A stretch of DNA of 39,279 nt from Nocardia beijingensis NBRC 16342 (GTDB taxonomy: Bacteria; Actinomycetota; Actinomycetes; Mycobacteriales; Mycobacteriaceae), in the NCBI RefSeq assembly GCF_001612785.1, contig NZ_BDBC01000075.1, forward strand, positions 1 to 39,279, given 5' to 3'. The position numbers and the translations under genes are program-made. Below are positions 18,020 to 26,162 of the stretch, piece by piece (position 1 is the stretch's first letter; every line of letters begins with the position of its first letter). Under the pieces are notes generated by a model. It saw nothing but the letters and a program-made list of their open reading frames with translations. It was not told the DNA's origin and did no database searches.

Positions 18020-18769
18020 TCAGCGAACCCGCGCCCGCACCAGCTCGCCCGCGGCCAACCGGTAGCGTTCGGCGATCAACCGGACCACCGCCGGGTGCAC
18101 GCCGATGGGCTCGGCGACGCCGTCGGCGCCCGACTCGTGCAGACGCTGCTGGAACAGGCCGTGCGCGAGCAGATACGAGGCGACGAACACCCGCTCAGCC
18201 CCCGCCGCGCGCGATTCCGCGACGACGTCCGGCACGCGCGGCGCACCGGTCGCGACATAGCCGATGCGAACAGGAACACCCAGGCATTCGGCCAGCAGTG
18301 CGGCCGCGCGCCGCACGTCCTGACGCGCACGGGCGTCCGATGAGCCGGCGGCGGCGAACACCACCGCGTCACCCGGCCGCCAGCCCGCCGCGCGCAGACG
18401 CATCGCCATGATCCGCGCCAGCGCCGGATCCGGCCCCATGGCCGGCGTGACCGTCACCGCGGGATGCTCGCTCTCGGCGACCTCGCGCGGCACATCCTGG
18501 TAGACGTGATATCCCGAGGCCAGGAACGCCGGAACCACCACCGCAGGCACGGATTCCCCGGCCGGGGTCACCAGATCGCGCAGCACTTCCGAGGGGGATG
18601 GACCGAGCACGTCTACGAAGGCGGTACGCACCCACGGTGTCTCGGTGCCGGGCCCCGAAATCCCGGCACCGAGCTCCTTCGTCACGGCCTCGGCGAGCGC
18701 GGCGATCATCTGCACGCCCTTGGTGCTGCGGGTCCCGTGGGCCACGAGCACCAGGGCGGACGCGGTCAC
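18020..18769 (-). CDS. sirB: Sirohydrochlorin chelatase (CbiX/SirB family)
   Basis: A 249-residue chelatase that inserts ferrous iron into sirohydrochlorin to give siroheme, or cobalt in cobalamin synthesis. Two tandem CbiX half-domains are visible. The first contains LVLVAHGTRSTKG with the metal-binding His and AFLASGYHVYQDVP with the second His. The second half contains VFVASYLLAHGLFQQRLHES. The start is GTG at 18769, which overlaps the preceding stop as GTGA, with GGGGAG just upstream. It is the last gene of the narK-nirBD-hemD operon. Supplying siroheme to NirB is therefore the natural role, which favours ferrochelatase over cobaltochelatase. The mycobacterial Rv0259c locus has the same neighbourhood, from memory. 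Confidence 0.85.
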   Translation of the reverse strand: MTASALVLVAHGTRSTKGVQMIAALAEAVTKELGAGISGPGTETPWVRTAFVDVLGPSPSEVLRDLVTPAGESVPAVVVPAFLASGYHVYQDVPREVAESEHPAVTVTPAMGPDPALARIMAMRLRAAGWRPGDAVVFAAAGSSDARARQDVRRAAALLAECLGVPVRIGYVATGAPRVPDVVAESRAAGAERVFVASYLLAHGLFQQRLHESGADGVAEPIGVHPAVVRLIAERYRLAAGELVRARVR

Positions 18770-20007
18770 CAGCTCCCCGCAGCCTGGATGTACCGAGGTG
18801 CCCGGGTCGGAATTCCGACGCCGGGCACCTGCGGTCCTCCTGTCGCGGTGGGCCGTGGGTTGTTGTCGATACATTCCGCCGGGTCCAGCGCGAGCCGGTA
18901 GCCACGTTTGACCACGGTCTGGATCGCTTTCGGCGTGCCGAGACCGGCGCGCAGCCTGGCGATGGCGGTCTCCACCGCGTGCGTGTCGTCCCCGCCGCCG
19001 GGCAACGCGGCGAGCAGGTCCTCGCGCGAGACGACCCGGCCGGGCTGGCGGGCCAGCGAGCGCATCAAGGCCATCGGCGCGGGCGCCAGCTGACGCACCT
19101 GACCGTCGACCACCACACAGGCGCCGCGCACGCTGATGATGTGGCCCGCGGCGTGAATGCGGTTGGCCCGCCTGGGCAGTTCCTCGGCGACGTGGCGGGC
19201 CAGCGCGCCCAGCCTGGCCCGGCCCGGCATCGAGGTGGGCACCCCGAGTTCTTCCAGGGGCGCGGCCGTGATCGGGCCGACGCAGGCGGGCAGCACCCGG
19301 CCGCGCAGCGCGTACAGCAGCCCTTCGAGCAGCCCGGTTTCCTTGGCGCGCATCAACATCGACGCCACGGCGGGGGCGCTGGTGAAGGTGACGCAGTCCA
19401 TGCCGGAGGTGACGATGGCCTCGATCAGGTGGTCCATCGGCCCCTGGTCGTCCGGCGGCACCCAGCGGTACACCGGCACCGGCACGACATCCGCGCCCGC
19501 GCACCGCAACACCTCGCAGAAGTCGGGCACCGGCTCCCACTCGGTGGTGGCCCCGTGCAACTGCACGGCGATGCGCACGCCCTCCACGCCTTCGGCGAGC
19601 AGGTGATCGAGCACTTCGGCGGACGACTCGGAGGCGGGCGACCACTCCTCGCGCAGTTCCGCCGCGCGGATGGCGCCTTTGGCCTTCGGGCCGCGCGCGA
19701 GCATGCGGGTGGTGCCCAGCGTCGCGCGCAGGTCCTCGGCGAGGCCCCAGCCCTCGGCCGCCTCCATCCACCCGCGGAAGCCGATTCCGGTGGTGGCCAC
19801 GGTGATCTGCGGCGGGTCGGCGACCAGCTGCCGGGTCACCCGCTCCAGCTCGTTGTCGTCGGCCAAGGGGATGATGCGGATGGCCGGTGCGGAAACGATG
19901 TTCGCGCCCCGGCGTTCCAGCAGCGTGGCGAATTCCTCCGCCCGGCGGGCGGCCGTGATGCCCACCGTGAATCCGGCCAGGCTCGCGCCCGCGTCAACTG
20001 TTGTCAT
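18766..20007 (-). CDS. Uroporphyrinogen-III synthase domain fused to OmpR/PhoB-type winged helix
   Basis: A 413-residue two-domain protein. Residues ~10-265 form a HemD fold (GFTVGITAARRAEEFATLLE, then VTFTSAPAVASMLM and PACVGPITAAPLEELGV). HemD normally cyclises hydroxymethylbilane to uroporphyrinogen III, the siroheme precursor. Residues ~285-375 form a winged helix with LAPAPMALMRSLARQPGRVV, SREDLLAAL, HAVETAIARLRAGL and VVKRGYRL, as in OmpR-type response regulators. It may be an enzyme, a tetrapyrrole-sensing regulator, or both. The Mtb homologue Rv0260c is annotated as a regulator. It starts six bases after nirD with GGATGGA as ribosome site and overlaps the chelatase gene by four bases, so translation is coupled. 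Confidence 0.85.
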   Translation of the reverse strand: MTTVDAGASLAGFTVGITAARRAEEFATLLERRGANIVSAPAIRIIPLADDNELERVTRQLVADPPQITVATTGIGFRGWMEAAEGWGLAEDLRATLGTTRMLARGPKAKGAIRAAELREEWSPASESSAEVLDHLLAEGVEGVRIAVQLHGATTEWEPVPDFCEVLRCAGADVVPVPVYRWVPPDDQGPMDHLIEAIVTSGMDCVTFTSAPAVASMLMRAKETGLLEGLLYALRGRVLPACVGPITAAPLEELGVPTSMPGRARLGALARHVAEELPRRANRIHAAGHIISVRGACVVVDGQVRQLAPAPMALMRSLARQPGRVVSREDLLAALPGGGDDTHAVETAIARLRAGLGTPKAIQTVVKRGYRLALDPAECIDNNPRPTATGGPQVPGVGIPTRAPRYIQAAGSW

Positions 20008-20013
20008 TGGCGT

Positions 20014-20415
20014 TCATCCATCCGAGGACGCGAGCGCGGTGGCGACCGGCTCGTTGGAAATCGAAACGATGCCGTCGTCCACGCGCACCGCGTACACCGG
20101 CAGCATCGCCGATTCGTCGTCCAGGCAATGCCCGTCGACCAGGGAGAAGGCCTGCTTCAGCAGCGGCGAGGCCACGACCGGCACCCCACCGCGATCGCCG
20201 ACGATCCCGCGCGACATGACCGCGGCCCGTCCGATCGGATCGATATTGCCGACGGCGTACAGCATGCCGTTGTCCAGCAGGAAAAGTGCGGCCTGGCGGC
20301 CGCCTCGCAGCAACACCGCAACGCCGCGGCCGGGGATCAGGTAGTCGAGACGGCAAGCCTGCGTCCACCCCGTGGTGGTTGCTGCGGCGATGCCGGGGGT
20401 ATCGATCACGGTCAT
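20014..20415 (-). CDS. nirD: Nitrite reductase [NAD(P)H] small subunit
   Basis: A 133-residue Rieske-fold protein, partner of NirB in cytoplasmic assimilatory reduction of nitrite to ammonium. The NirD pattern is visible: WTQACRLDYLIPGRGVAVLL, ALFLLDNGMLYAVGNIDPIG, VMSRGIVGDRGGVPVVASPL and KQAFSLVDGHCLDDESAMLP. As usual for NirD, cluster-binding Cys/His pairs of true Rieske proteins are absent. An ATG at 20424 touches GGAGG directly, so the second ATG at 20415, nine bases from GGAGG, is the better start. It lies between nirB (64-bp gap) and the hemD-like gene (six bases). Confidence 0.93.
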   Translation of the reverse strand: MTVIDTPGIAAATTTGWTQACRLDYLIPGRGVAVLLRGGRQAALFLLDNGMLYAVGNIDPIGRAAVMSRGIVGDRGGVPVVASPLLKQAFSLVDGHCLDDESAMLPVYAVRVDDGIVSISNEPVATALASSDG

Positions 20416-20479
20416 CGGTGTCATCCTCCAAACGCCTTACTCATTGGTACCGACGTTCTGTTTCCATGCGGTTAAGCGG

Positions 20480-23005
20480 TCATTTCCCCTGCGTGGCAAC
20501 CGGAACTTCCGGCAGTCCGAGCAGGACGGGAACCTTCCGCTCCCCGGATTCGTCGAAGGAAATCGTCGGATCGGTCTCCTCCGGGGCGTTGACGAACGAC
20601 ACGAAGCGAGACAGCTTCTCTTCGTCGTCCAGCACCGCGGCCCACTCGTCGCGGTAGCCGGCGACGTGCTGGGCCATCGCCGCCTCCAGATCCTCGGCGA
20701 GGCCGAGGCTGTCCTCGCAGATCACCTGCTTGAGGTAATCGATGCCGCCTTCCAGCGCCTCCTGCCAGGGGGCGGTGCGCTGCAAACGGTCGGCGGTGCG
20801 GATGTAGAACATGAGGTACCGGTCGATGTACTTGATCAGCGTCTCGTCGTCGAGCTCACCGGCCAGCAGGACGGCGTGCTTGGGGGTGAGACCGCCGTTG
20901 CCGCCGACGTAGAGGTTCCAGCCGTTCTCGGTGGCGATCACGCCGACGTCCTTGCCGCGGGCCTCGGCGCATTCGCGGGCGCACCCGGAGACGGCCAGCT
21001 TCAGCTTGTGCGGCGAACGCAGTCCGCGGTACCGCTTCTCCAGCAGTACGGCCATGCCGACCGAGTCCTGCTGGCCGTAGCGGCACCAGGTGGAGCCGAC
21101 GCAGCTCTTCACGGTGCGCAGCGACTTGCCGTACGCGTGACCGGATTCCATGCCCGCGTCGACCAGCCGCTTCCAGATCAGCGGCAGCTGTTCGACGCGC
21201 GCGCCGAACAGGTCGATGCGCTGACCGCCGGTGACCTTCACGTACAGGCCGAATTCCTTGGCCACCTCGCCGATCGTGATCAGCTGCTCGGCGGTGACCT
21301 CACCGCCCGGCATCCTCGGCACCACCGAGTAGGTGCCGTTCTTCTGCAGGTTGGCCAGGAAGTGGTCGTTGGTGTCCTGCAGCGCGGCCTGCTCGCCGTC
21401 GAGGATGTGGTCGCTCGAGGTGGAGGCGAGGATGGAGGCCACGGTCGGCTTGCAGATGTCGCAGCCGGTTCCCTTGCCGTACTTGGCGATCAGGCCGGAG
21501 AAGGTGCGGATGCCGGTCACCTGGACGATCTGGAACAGCTCGGCGCGCGACTGCTCGAAGTGCTCGCACAGCGCCTTCGACATCTCCACGCCGGACTGCT
21601 CGAGCAGCTTCTTGAGCATGGGCACGCAACCGCCGCAGGAGGTTCCCGCGCTGGTGCAGCTCTTGATCGCCGGGATGTCGCAGGCGCCGTCGGCGATCGC
21701 TCCGCAGATCGCGCCCTTGGACACGTTGTTGCAGGAGCAGATCTGCGCGTCGTCCGGCAGCGCGTCGGCGCCGAGCTCGGCGCCCGCGGGCGAGATCAGC
21801 GCGGCCGGTTCGGCGGGCAGCGGGCGGCCGACCAGCGGGCGCAACGCCGAGTAGGCGGTGGCGTCGCCGACCAGGATGCCGCCGAGCAGGGTCTTCGCGT
21901 CATCGGAGACGACCAGCTTGGCGTAGGTGCCCTTGGCCGCGTCGTGCAGCACGACCGACAGCGCGCCCTCGGTGACGCCGTGCGCGTCACCGAAGCTGGC
22001 CACGTCGACACCCAGCAGCTTCAGCTTGGTGGACATGTCGGCGCCAGGGAACTCGCCCGCGCCGCCGAGCAGGCGGTCGGCCACGATCTCCGCGGTGCTG
22101 TAACCCGGGGCGACCAAGCCGTAGCACACGCCCTCCACGGCGGCGCATTCGCCGATGGCCCAGATGTTCGGGTCGGAGGTCTGCAAGCCCAGGTCGGTGA
22201 CGATGCCGCCGCGCGGAGCGATCTCCAGTCCCGCGTCCCGGCCGATCTGGTCGCGCGGGCGGACACCGGCGGAGAACACCACCAGCCCGGCGTCGATCAC
22301 GCTCTCGTCGGAGAGGGTGACCCGCACGCCCTGGTCGGCGGGCTCGATCGAGGAGGTGCCGACACCGGTGTGCACATGCAGGCCGAGGTCGGTGACCAGG
22401 CGCTCCAGGATGGCGCCGCCACCCTCGTCGACCTGGGCGGGCATCAGCCTGGTGTTGTACTCGACCACGTGCGGGGTGAGCCCGAGCAGCCGCAGCGCGT
22501 TCGCCGCCTCCAGGCCGAGCAAGCCGCCGCCGACCACGACGCCGACACCGCCGGGACCGGCGGCTTCGGCGGCCGCGCGGATGCCGTCGAGGTCCTCGAT
22601 GGTGCGGTAGACGAAGCACTCCGGCCGGTCGTGGCCGGGCACCGGCGGAACGAACGGGTAGGAGCCGGTGGCCAGCACCAGCGCGTCGTAGGCGAGGATG
22701 TCGCCCGACGACGTGGTCACCTTGCGCGCCGCCCGGTCGATCGACTCGGCGCTCTGGCCCAGCCGCAGCTCGACCAGCGCGTCACCGGCGTACTCGTTGC
22801 CCGGCAGCGCGAGCGCCTTGGGGTCCCAGGCGCCGACGTAGGACGACAGGCCGACGCGGTCGTAGGCGGGCAGCTGCTCCTCGCTGAGGATGATCACCTG
22901 CCACTGGCCTTCGGTGTCGCGCGAGCGCAGCGCCTCGACGAACCGGTGCCCGACCATCCCGTGGCCGACGACCACCGCGGTCTTGCGAGCGACTGTGGGG
23001 TTCAT
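20480..23005 (-). CDS. nirB: Nitrite reductase [NAD(P)H] large subunit
   Basis: A cytoplasmic siroheme enzyme of 841 residues that reduces nitrite to ammonium with NAD(P)H. The N-terminal FAD/NAD module begins VVVGHGMVGHRFVEAL (~11-27), with the NAD site VVVGGGLLGLEAANALRLL near 155-173. The BFD-type [2Fe-2S] domain has ICSCNNVSKG and TSCGGCVPML near 420-460, then GCDICKP near 510. The siroheme/[4Fe-4S] cysteines are SCVGSTWC (~635) and SGCAREC (~675). All expected ligands are present, so the enzyme looks functional. A clean GGAGGA lies six bases before the ATG. Only 28 bases separate it from the narK stop, so they are cotranscribed. Confidence 0.96.
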   Translation of the reverse strand: MNPTVARKTAVVVGHGMVGHRFVEALRSRDTEGQWQVIILSEEQLPAYDRVGLSSYVGAWDPKALALPGNEYAGDALVELRLGQSAESIDRAARKVTTSSGDILAYDALVLATGSYPFVPPVPGHDRPECFVYRTIEDLDGIRAAAEAAGPGGVGVVVGGGLLGLEAANALRLLGLTPHVVEYNTRLMPAQVDEGGGAILERLVTDLGLHVHTGVGTSSIEPADQGVRVTLSDESVIDAGLVVFSAGVRPRDQIGRDAGLEIAPRGGIVTDLGLQTSDPNIWAIGECAAVEGVCYGLVAPGYSTAEIVADRLLGGAGEFPGADMSTKLKLLGVDVASFGDAHGVTEGALSVVLHDAAKGTYAKLVVSDDAKTLLGGILVGDATAYSALRPLVGRPLPAEPAALISPAGAELGADALPDDAQICSCNNVSKGAICGAIADGACDIPAIKSCTSAGTSCGGCVPMLKKLLEQSGVEMSKALCEHFEQSRAELFQIVQVTGIRTFSGLIAKYGKGTGCDICKPTVASILASTSSDHILDGEQAALQDTNDHFLANLQKNGTYSVVPRMPGGEVTAEQLITIGEVAKEFGLYVKVTGGQRIDLFGARVEQLPLIWKRLVDAGMESGHAYGKSLRTVKSCVGSTWCRYGQQDSVGMAVLLEKRYRGLRSPHKLKLAVSGCARECAEARGKDVGVIATENGWNLYVGGNGGLTPKHAVLLAGELDDETLIKYIDRYLMFYIRTADRLQRTAPWQEALEGGIDYLKQVICEDSLGLAEDLEAAMAQHVAGYRDEWAAVLDDEEKLSRFVSFVNAPEETDPTISFDESGERKVPVLLGLPEVPVATQGK

Positions 23006-23033
23006 CTGTTGTCCTCCTGGACTGGATCGGGTG

Positions 23034-24539
23034 TCAGGCGCGGGCCGAGCCGGCGGACGGGGACTGGGACTGACTGGCCTCGGCTTCGAGGACGAAGGCC
23101 TCGGCTTCGGTCACCACCTCGGAATCGGCGGGCAGGGCGCGCAGAGCGGGACGGCGCAGGAACACCGCCCAGACCACCAGGGCGCACAGCACGTAGAAGG
23201 CCATGAACACCCAGAACGCGGTGGTCGCGGACTTGGTGGACGCGTAGGAGGAGCGCAGCACCAGGTTGATGCCGACGCCGCCGAGTGCGCCGATGGCGCC
23301 GACGAAGCCGATCAGCGCGCCGGAGGTGTTCTGCGACCAGGCCGCCTGCTGGGCGGGCGTGCCGTCCAGGCTCTTGGACTTCGCCTCGAACACCGACGGG
23401 ATGATCTTGGTGACCGACCCGTTGCCGATGCCGGACAGCACGAACAGGGCGATGAAGCCGACGACGAGCGCGGTCATCACGCCGCCGCCCGCCACGCCGT
23501 TGTTGTTGTCGGCCAGCGTGCTGGCCACGGTGACCAGCACCGCCGCCGCCATCATCGCGCCGAAGACATAGAGGGTGACCCGGCTGCCGCCGATGCGGTC
23601 GGCCCATTTGCCGCCGTACGGGCGGGCCAGCGAGCCGAGCAGCGGGCCGATGAACGCGATCTGCGCGGCGTGCAGCGCGGCCTGCGCGACGCTGTCGCCC
23701 CCGGCGCGGAAGCTGATCTGGAGGACCTGGCCGAAGGCGAAGCTGTAGCCGATGAACGAGCCGAAGGTGCCGATGTAGAGGAACGCGATCGCCCAGGACT
23801 GCGGCACCTTCAGTGCCGTGAGCATGTAGGACAGATCGGCCTTCTGGTTGGGCAGGTTGTCCATGAACAGCGCGGCGCCCACGCCCGCGATCGCGATCAG
23901 CACCAGGTACACCGCGCAGATCAGCGACGCGTAGCCATTACCGAGGGTCGCGATGACCAGCAGGCCGATCAGCTGGATCACCGGAACGCCGATGTTGCCG
24001 CCGCCCGCGTTCAGGCCGAGCGCCCAGCCCTTGAGCCGCTGCGGGTAGAACGCGTTGATGTTGGTCATCGAGGACGCGAAGTTGCCGCCGCCGAAGCCGG
24101 CGAAGGCGGCCACCACCAGGAACGTCGTGTACGAGGTGCCGGGCTGGTTGACGAAGTACAGCGTGAGCAGCGTCGGGATCAGCAGCATCATCGCGCTGAA
24201 CACCGTCCAGTTGCGGCCACCGAACCGCGCGGTCGCCACGGTGTAGGGAATTCGCAGGAACGCGCCCACCAGGGTCGGCATGGCGACCAGGAAGAACTTG
24301 CCCGCCGGGTCGATGCCGAACTTGTCGGTCGGCATGAACAGCACCATCACCGACCAGATCGACCAGACCGAGAATCCGACGTGCTCGGCGAAGACCGACC
24401 AGATCAGGTTGCGGCGGGCGATGTCCTTGCCGCCCGCTTCCCAAGCGGTGACGTCCTCGGCATCCCAATGCTCGAGGCGCGGCCTGCGGATCTTCGTCCG
24501 TCCCAGCGCTTCCAGACGGTTACGCGTCAGCGTGCTCAA
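23034..24539 (-). CDS. narK: NarK-family nitrate/nitrite MFS transporter, first gene of nirBD operon
   Basis: A twelve-span major facilitator of 501 residues importing nitrate or exchanging it for nitrite. The nitrate signature is seen twice in modified form: GFGGGNFASSMTNINAFYP in the first half and VLSGIGNGSVTKIIP in the second. The N-terminus carries the extension RPRLEHWDAEDVTAWEAGGK typical of actinobacterial NarK proteins. I chose TTG at 24539 because GGGAGG sits five bases upstream; the frame is open to 24614 but lacks another good site there. Expression is probably nitrogen-controlled through the GlnR-like box at 24666-24702. A TACCGT hexamer near 24567-24572 could be the -10. Confidence 0.92.
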   Translation of the reverse strand: MSTLTRNRLEALGRTKIRRPRLEHWDAEDVTAWEAGGKDIARRNLIWSVFAEHVGFSVWSIWSVMVLFMPTDKFGIDPAGKFFLVAMPTLVGAFLRIPYTVATARFGGRNWTVFSAMMLLIPTLLTLYFVNQPGTSYTTFLVVAAFAGFGGGNFASSMTNINAFYPQRLKGWALGLNAGGGNIGVPVIQLIGLLVIATLGNGYASLICAVYLVLIAIAGVGAALFMDNLPNQKADLSYMLTALKVPQSWAIAFLYIGTFGSFIGYSFAFGQVLQISFRAGGDSVAQAALHAAQIAFIGPLLGSLARPYGGKWADRIGGSRVTLYVFGAMMAAAVLVTVASTLADNNNGVAGGGVMTALVVGFIALFVLSGIGNGSVTKIIPSVFEAKSKSLDGTPAQQAAWSQNTSGALIGFVGAIGALGGVGINLVLRSSYASTKSATTAFWVFMAFYVLCALVVWAVFLRRPALRALPADSEVVTEAEAFVLEAEASQSQSPSAGSARA

Positions 24540-24840
24540 CGGGGCCTCCCAAAGTCGGTTGGCCCCACGGTAGGAAATGGGTATTGCCGAAATGCTGCGC
24601 GAAATGACCGTCAAATCAACGGTTGCTCACGATTACCGGTGATCCGAGGTGAGTTCCGAGCGAATGTTTCAGGCATGTGACACAACGGTTTCCGTCCGTC
24701 ACAAATAGGCCGAACTCGAATTCGACGGCCGGTGAGGTGTGACGCGCGCTACGTCGCGTAAATCGAATGCGCCAATCCTGGACCTGTTCGCACAGCCGCG
24801 CAACCGGAACTGTGAGATTTCCGGCCCGCGGCCGCGCGCG
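24540..24840 (-). promoter_or_regulatory. narK-nirBD promoter region
   Basis: A 301-bp non-coding interval between the convergent-side end of the MFS gene at 24841 and the narK start. It contains the ribosome site (GGGAGG), a candidate -10 TACCGT (24567-24572) and the GlnR-like box (24666-24702). The remainder beyond about 24710 shows nothing recognisable. Confidence 0.6.
24666..24702 (-). promoter_or_regulatory. Candidate GlnR binding site (two tandem half-site pairs)
   Basis: Read on the minus strand the order is GTGAC, five bases, GAAAC, six bases, GTCAC, six bases, GAAAC. This matches the actinobacterial GlnR consensus gTnAC-n6-GaAAC-n6 repeated twice, apart from one spacer one base short. 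It is about 100 bp upstream of the likely narK transcription start, a reasonable position for an activator. GlnR control of nirBD is established in Streptomyces and mycobacteria. Confidence 0.75.
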
Positions 24841-26097
24841 TCAATTCCAGGTGTCTTCGAGTACGCGCGGCTTGCATGCCTGCCAGGCGCCCGCGAGCAG
24901 CACGAGCACGGCGAGGCCGAGCATGGCGAACGGGACGAGCCAGCCGCCCGTCGCCGTGTGCAGCACGCCGAACAGCAGCGGACCCACGCAGGCCACCGCG
25001 TAGCCGACGCCCTGGGTGAAGCCCGACAGCGCGGCCGACCCGGCAGGGGTGCGGGTGCGCAGATTGATCAGCGTCAGCGCCATCGGGAACGTACTCGGCC
25101 CGAGGCCGAGCACGACAACCCACAGGATCGGCGCGGCCATCGGCGCGATCAGCAGCCCGGCGAACGCGATGAAGAACAGCGCCGCGCAGCCGACCACCAC
25201 CGGGAACGGATTGCGGAACCGGGCCATTACCGTCGGCGCGGACAGCGCGGCGACCAGGCCGACCACGGCGAACAGCCCGACCATGGCTCCGCCGTACGCG
25301 GCGCTCGCGCCCGCTTCGCTCAGGATCTTCGGCAACCAGGTGAACATCGCGTAGGTGGTGAGCGAGGTCATGCCGAACATGCCGGCCATGCCCCAGGCGA
25401 TCGGCGAGCGCCACACCCGCCCGTTGTGCGGCGGCTGCTCGGGCACCGCCGTGCGGTCCGCGCCGTCGTGTCCGCGACGGCCGCGCAGCACCGCAAGCCA
25501 CGGCACCGCCGCGGCGAAGCCGAGCAGGCCCCACACGCCGAGCGAAACGCGCCAGCCGTGCGCGTCCGCGACCGGGACGGCGGTGAAGGCGGGCACGACC
25601 GTGCCGAGTTGCACCATCACGATGTACAGCGAGCTGATCACGGCCAGGCGATCCGGGAAGTACCGCTTCACCAGCGGCGGGATCACCACGTTGCCGATGC
25701 CCATGCCCGCGAGGGCGAGCGCGGAGAAGATCAGCAGTTCCACGGTGCCCGACATCAGCACCCGGATCGACATGCCGACACCGGCCATCAGCATGGCCGT
25801 CAGCGCGGTGCGCTCCAGCCCCAGCCGGACCGCGAGAACCGGCGTGAGCAGACCCGACAGCGCGAACATCGCGGTGGGGAGCATCCCGAAGACGCCGACA
25901 ACTGCGGCGCCGTAACCGACTTCGGCGCCGATCCGCTCGGCAAGCGGGCTGAACGCGGTGACGGCGACGCGGAGCGTGAGCGCCGACATCACGATGGCGG
26001 CCAGCACCAGCACCCGGCCCTCGGTCAGCGCACGTCGACGGCGCTCGACCAAGACGGTGTCCTGGCGAGTCTCGGTTTCCGGAATGGTCACAGTCAC
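24841..26097 (-). CDS. CynX/NimT-type MFS transporter
   Basis: A 418-residue twelve-span major facilitator. The opening VLVLAAIVMSALTLRVAVTA with SPLAERIGAEVGYGAAVVGV, GNVVIPPLVKRYFPDR and TRTPAGSAALSGFTQGVGYA are characteristic of the cyanate/2-nitroimidazole transporter group. Substrates of actinobacterial members are mostly unknown, and no cyanase lies nearby. The frame opens at ATG 26133, but a perfect -10 (TATGAT) sits inside that stretch, six bases before GTG 26097, so translation probably begins at GTG on a leaderless mRNA. It is divergent from a GntR/FCD regulator 65 bp away, its likely controller. Confidence 0.85.
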   Translation of the reverse strand: MTVTIPETETRQDTVLVERRRRALTEGRVLVLAAIVMSALTLRVAVTAFSPLAERIGAEVGYGAAVVGVFGMLPTAMFALSGLLTPVLAVRLGLERTALTAMLMAGVGMSIRVLMSGTVELLIFSALALAGMGIGNVVIPPLVKRYFPDRLAVISSLYIVMVQLGTVVPAFTAVPVADAHGWRVSLGVWGLLGFAAAVPWLAVLRGRRGHDGADRTAVPEQPPHNGRVWRSPIAWGMAGMFGMTSLTTYAMFTWLPKILSEAGASAAYGGAMVGLFAVVGLVAALSAPTVMARFRNPFPVVVGCAALFFIAFAGLLIAPMAAPILWVVVLGLGPSTFPMALTLINLRTRTPAGSAALSGFTQGVGYAVACVGPLLFGVLHTATGGWLVPFAMLGLAVLVLLAGAWQACKPRVLEDTWN

Positions 26098-26103
26098 CGA
26101 GAA

Positions 26104-26109
26104 ATCATA
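26104..26109 (-). promoter_or_regulatory. -10 hexamer of leaderless CynX-type gene
   Basis: TATGAT on the minus strand, then ttctcg, then GTG at 26097. A TTGCCG -35 lies 18 bases upstream (26128-26133). Together they form a good housekeeping promoter giving a leaderless message. Confidence 0.6.
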
Positions 26110-26150
26110 GGATGACCGGATGAAGTGCGGCAACGATTTGTGATGGGCGG

Positions 26151-26156
26151 TACTCT
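26151..26156 (+). promoter_or_regulatory. -10 hexamer of leaderless GntR gene
   Basis: TACTCT is followed by gtcgag and GTG at 26163, a six-base spacing identical to the divergent promoter on the other strand. The -35 is weak. Confidence 0.5.
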
Positions 26157-26162
26157 GTCGAG

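Noticed and set aside
18598..23206. Long plus-strand open frames opposite hemD, nirD and nirB
   Set aside because: The minus strand encodes complete, motif-bearing enzymes; the plus-strand frames are His/Arg/Gly-rich antisense shadows.
24739..26115. Plus-strand frame opposite the CynX-type transporter
   Set aside because: Its product is an Arg/His/Glu-rich shadow, while the other strand is a clear twelve-span transporter.
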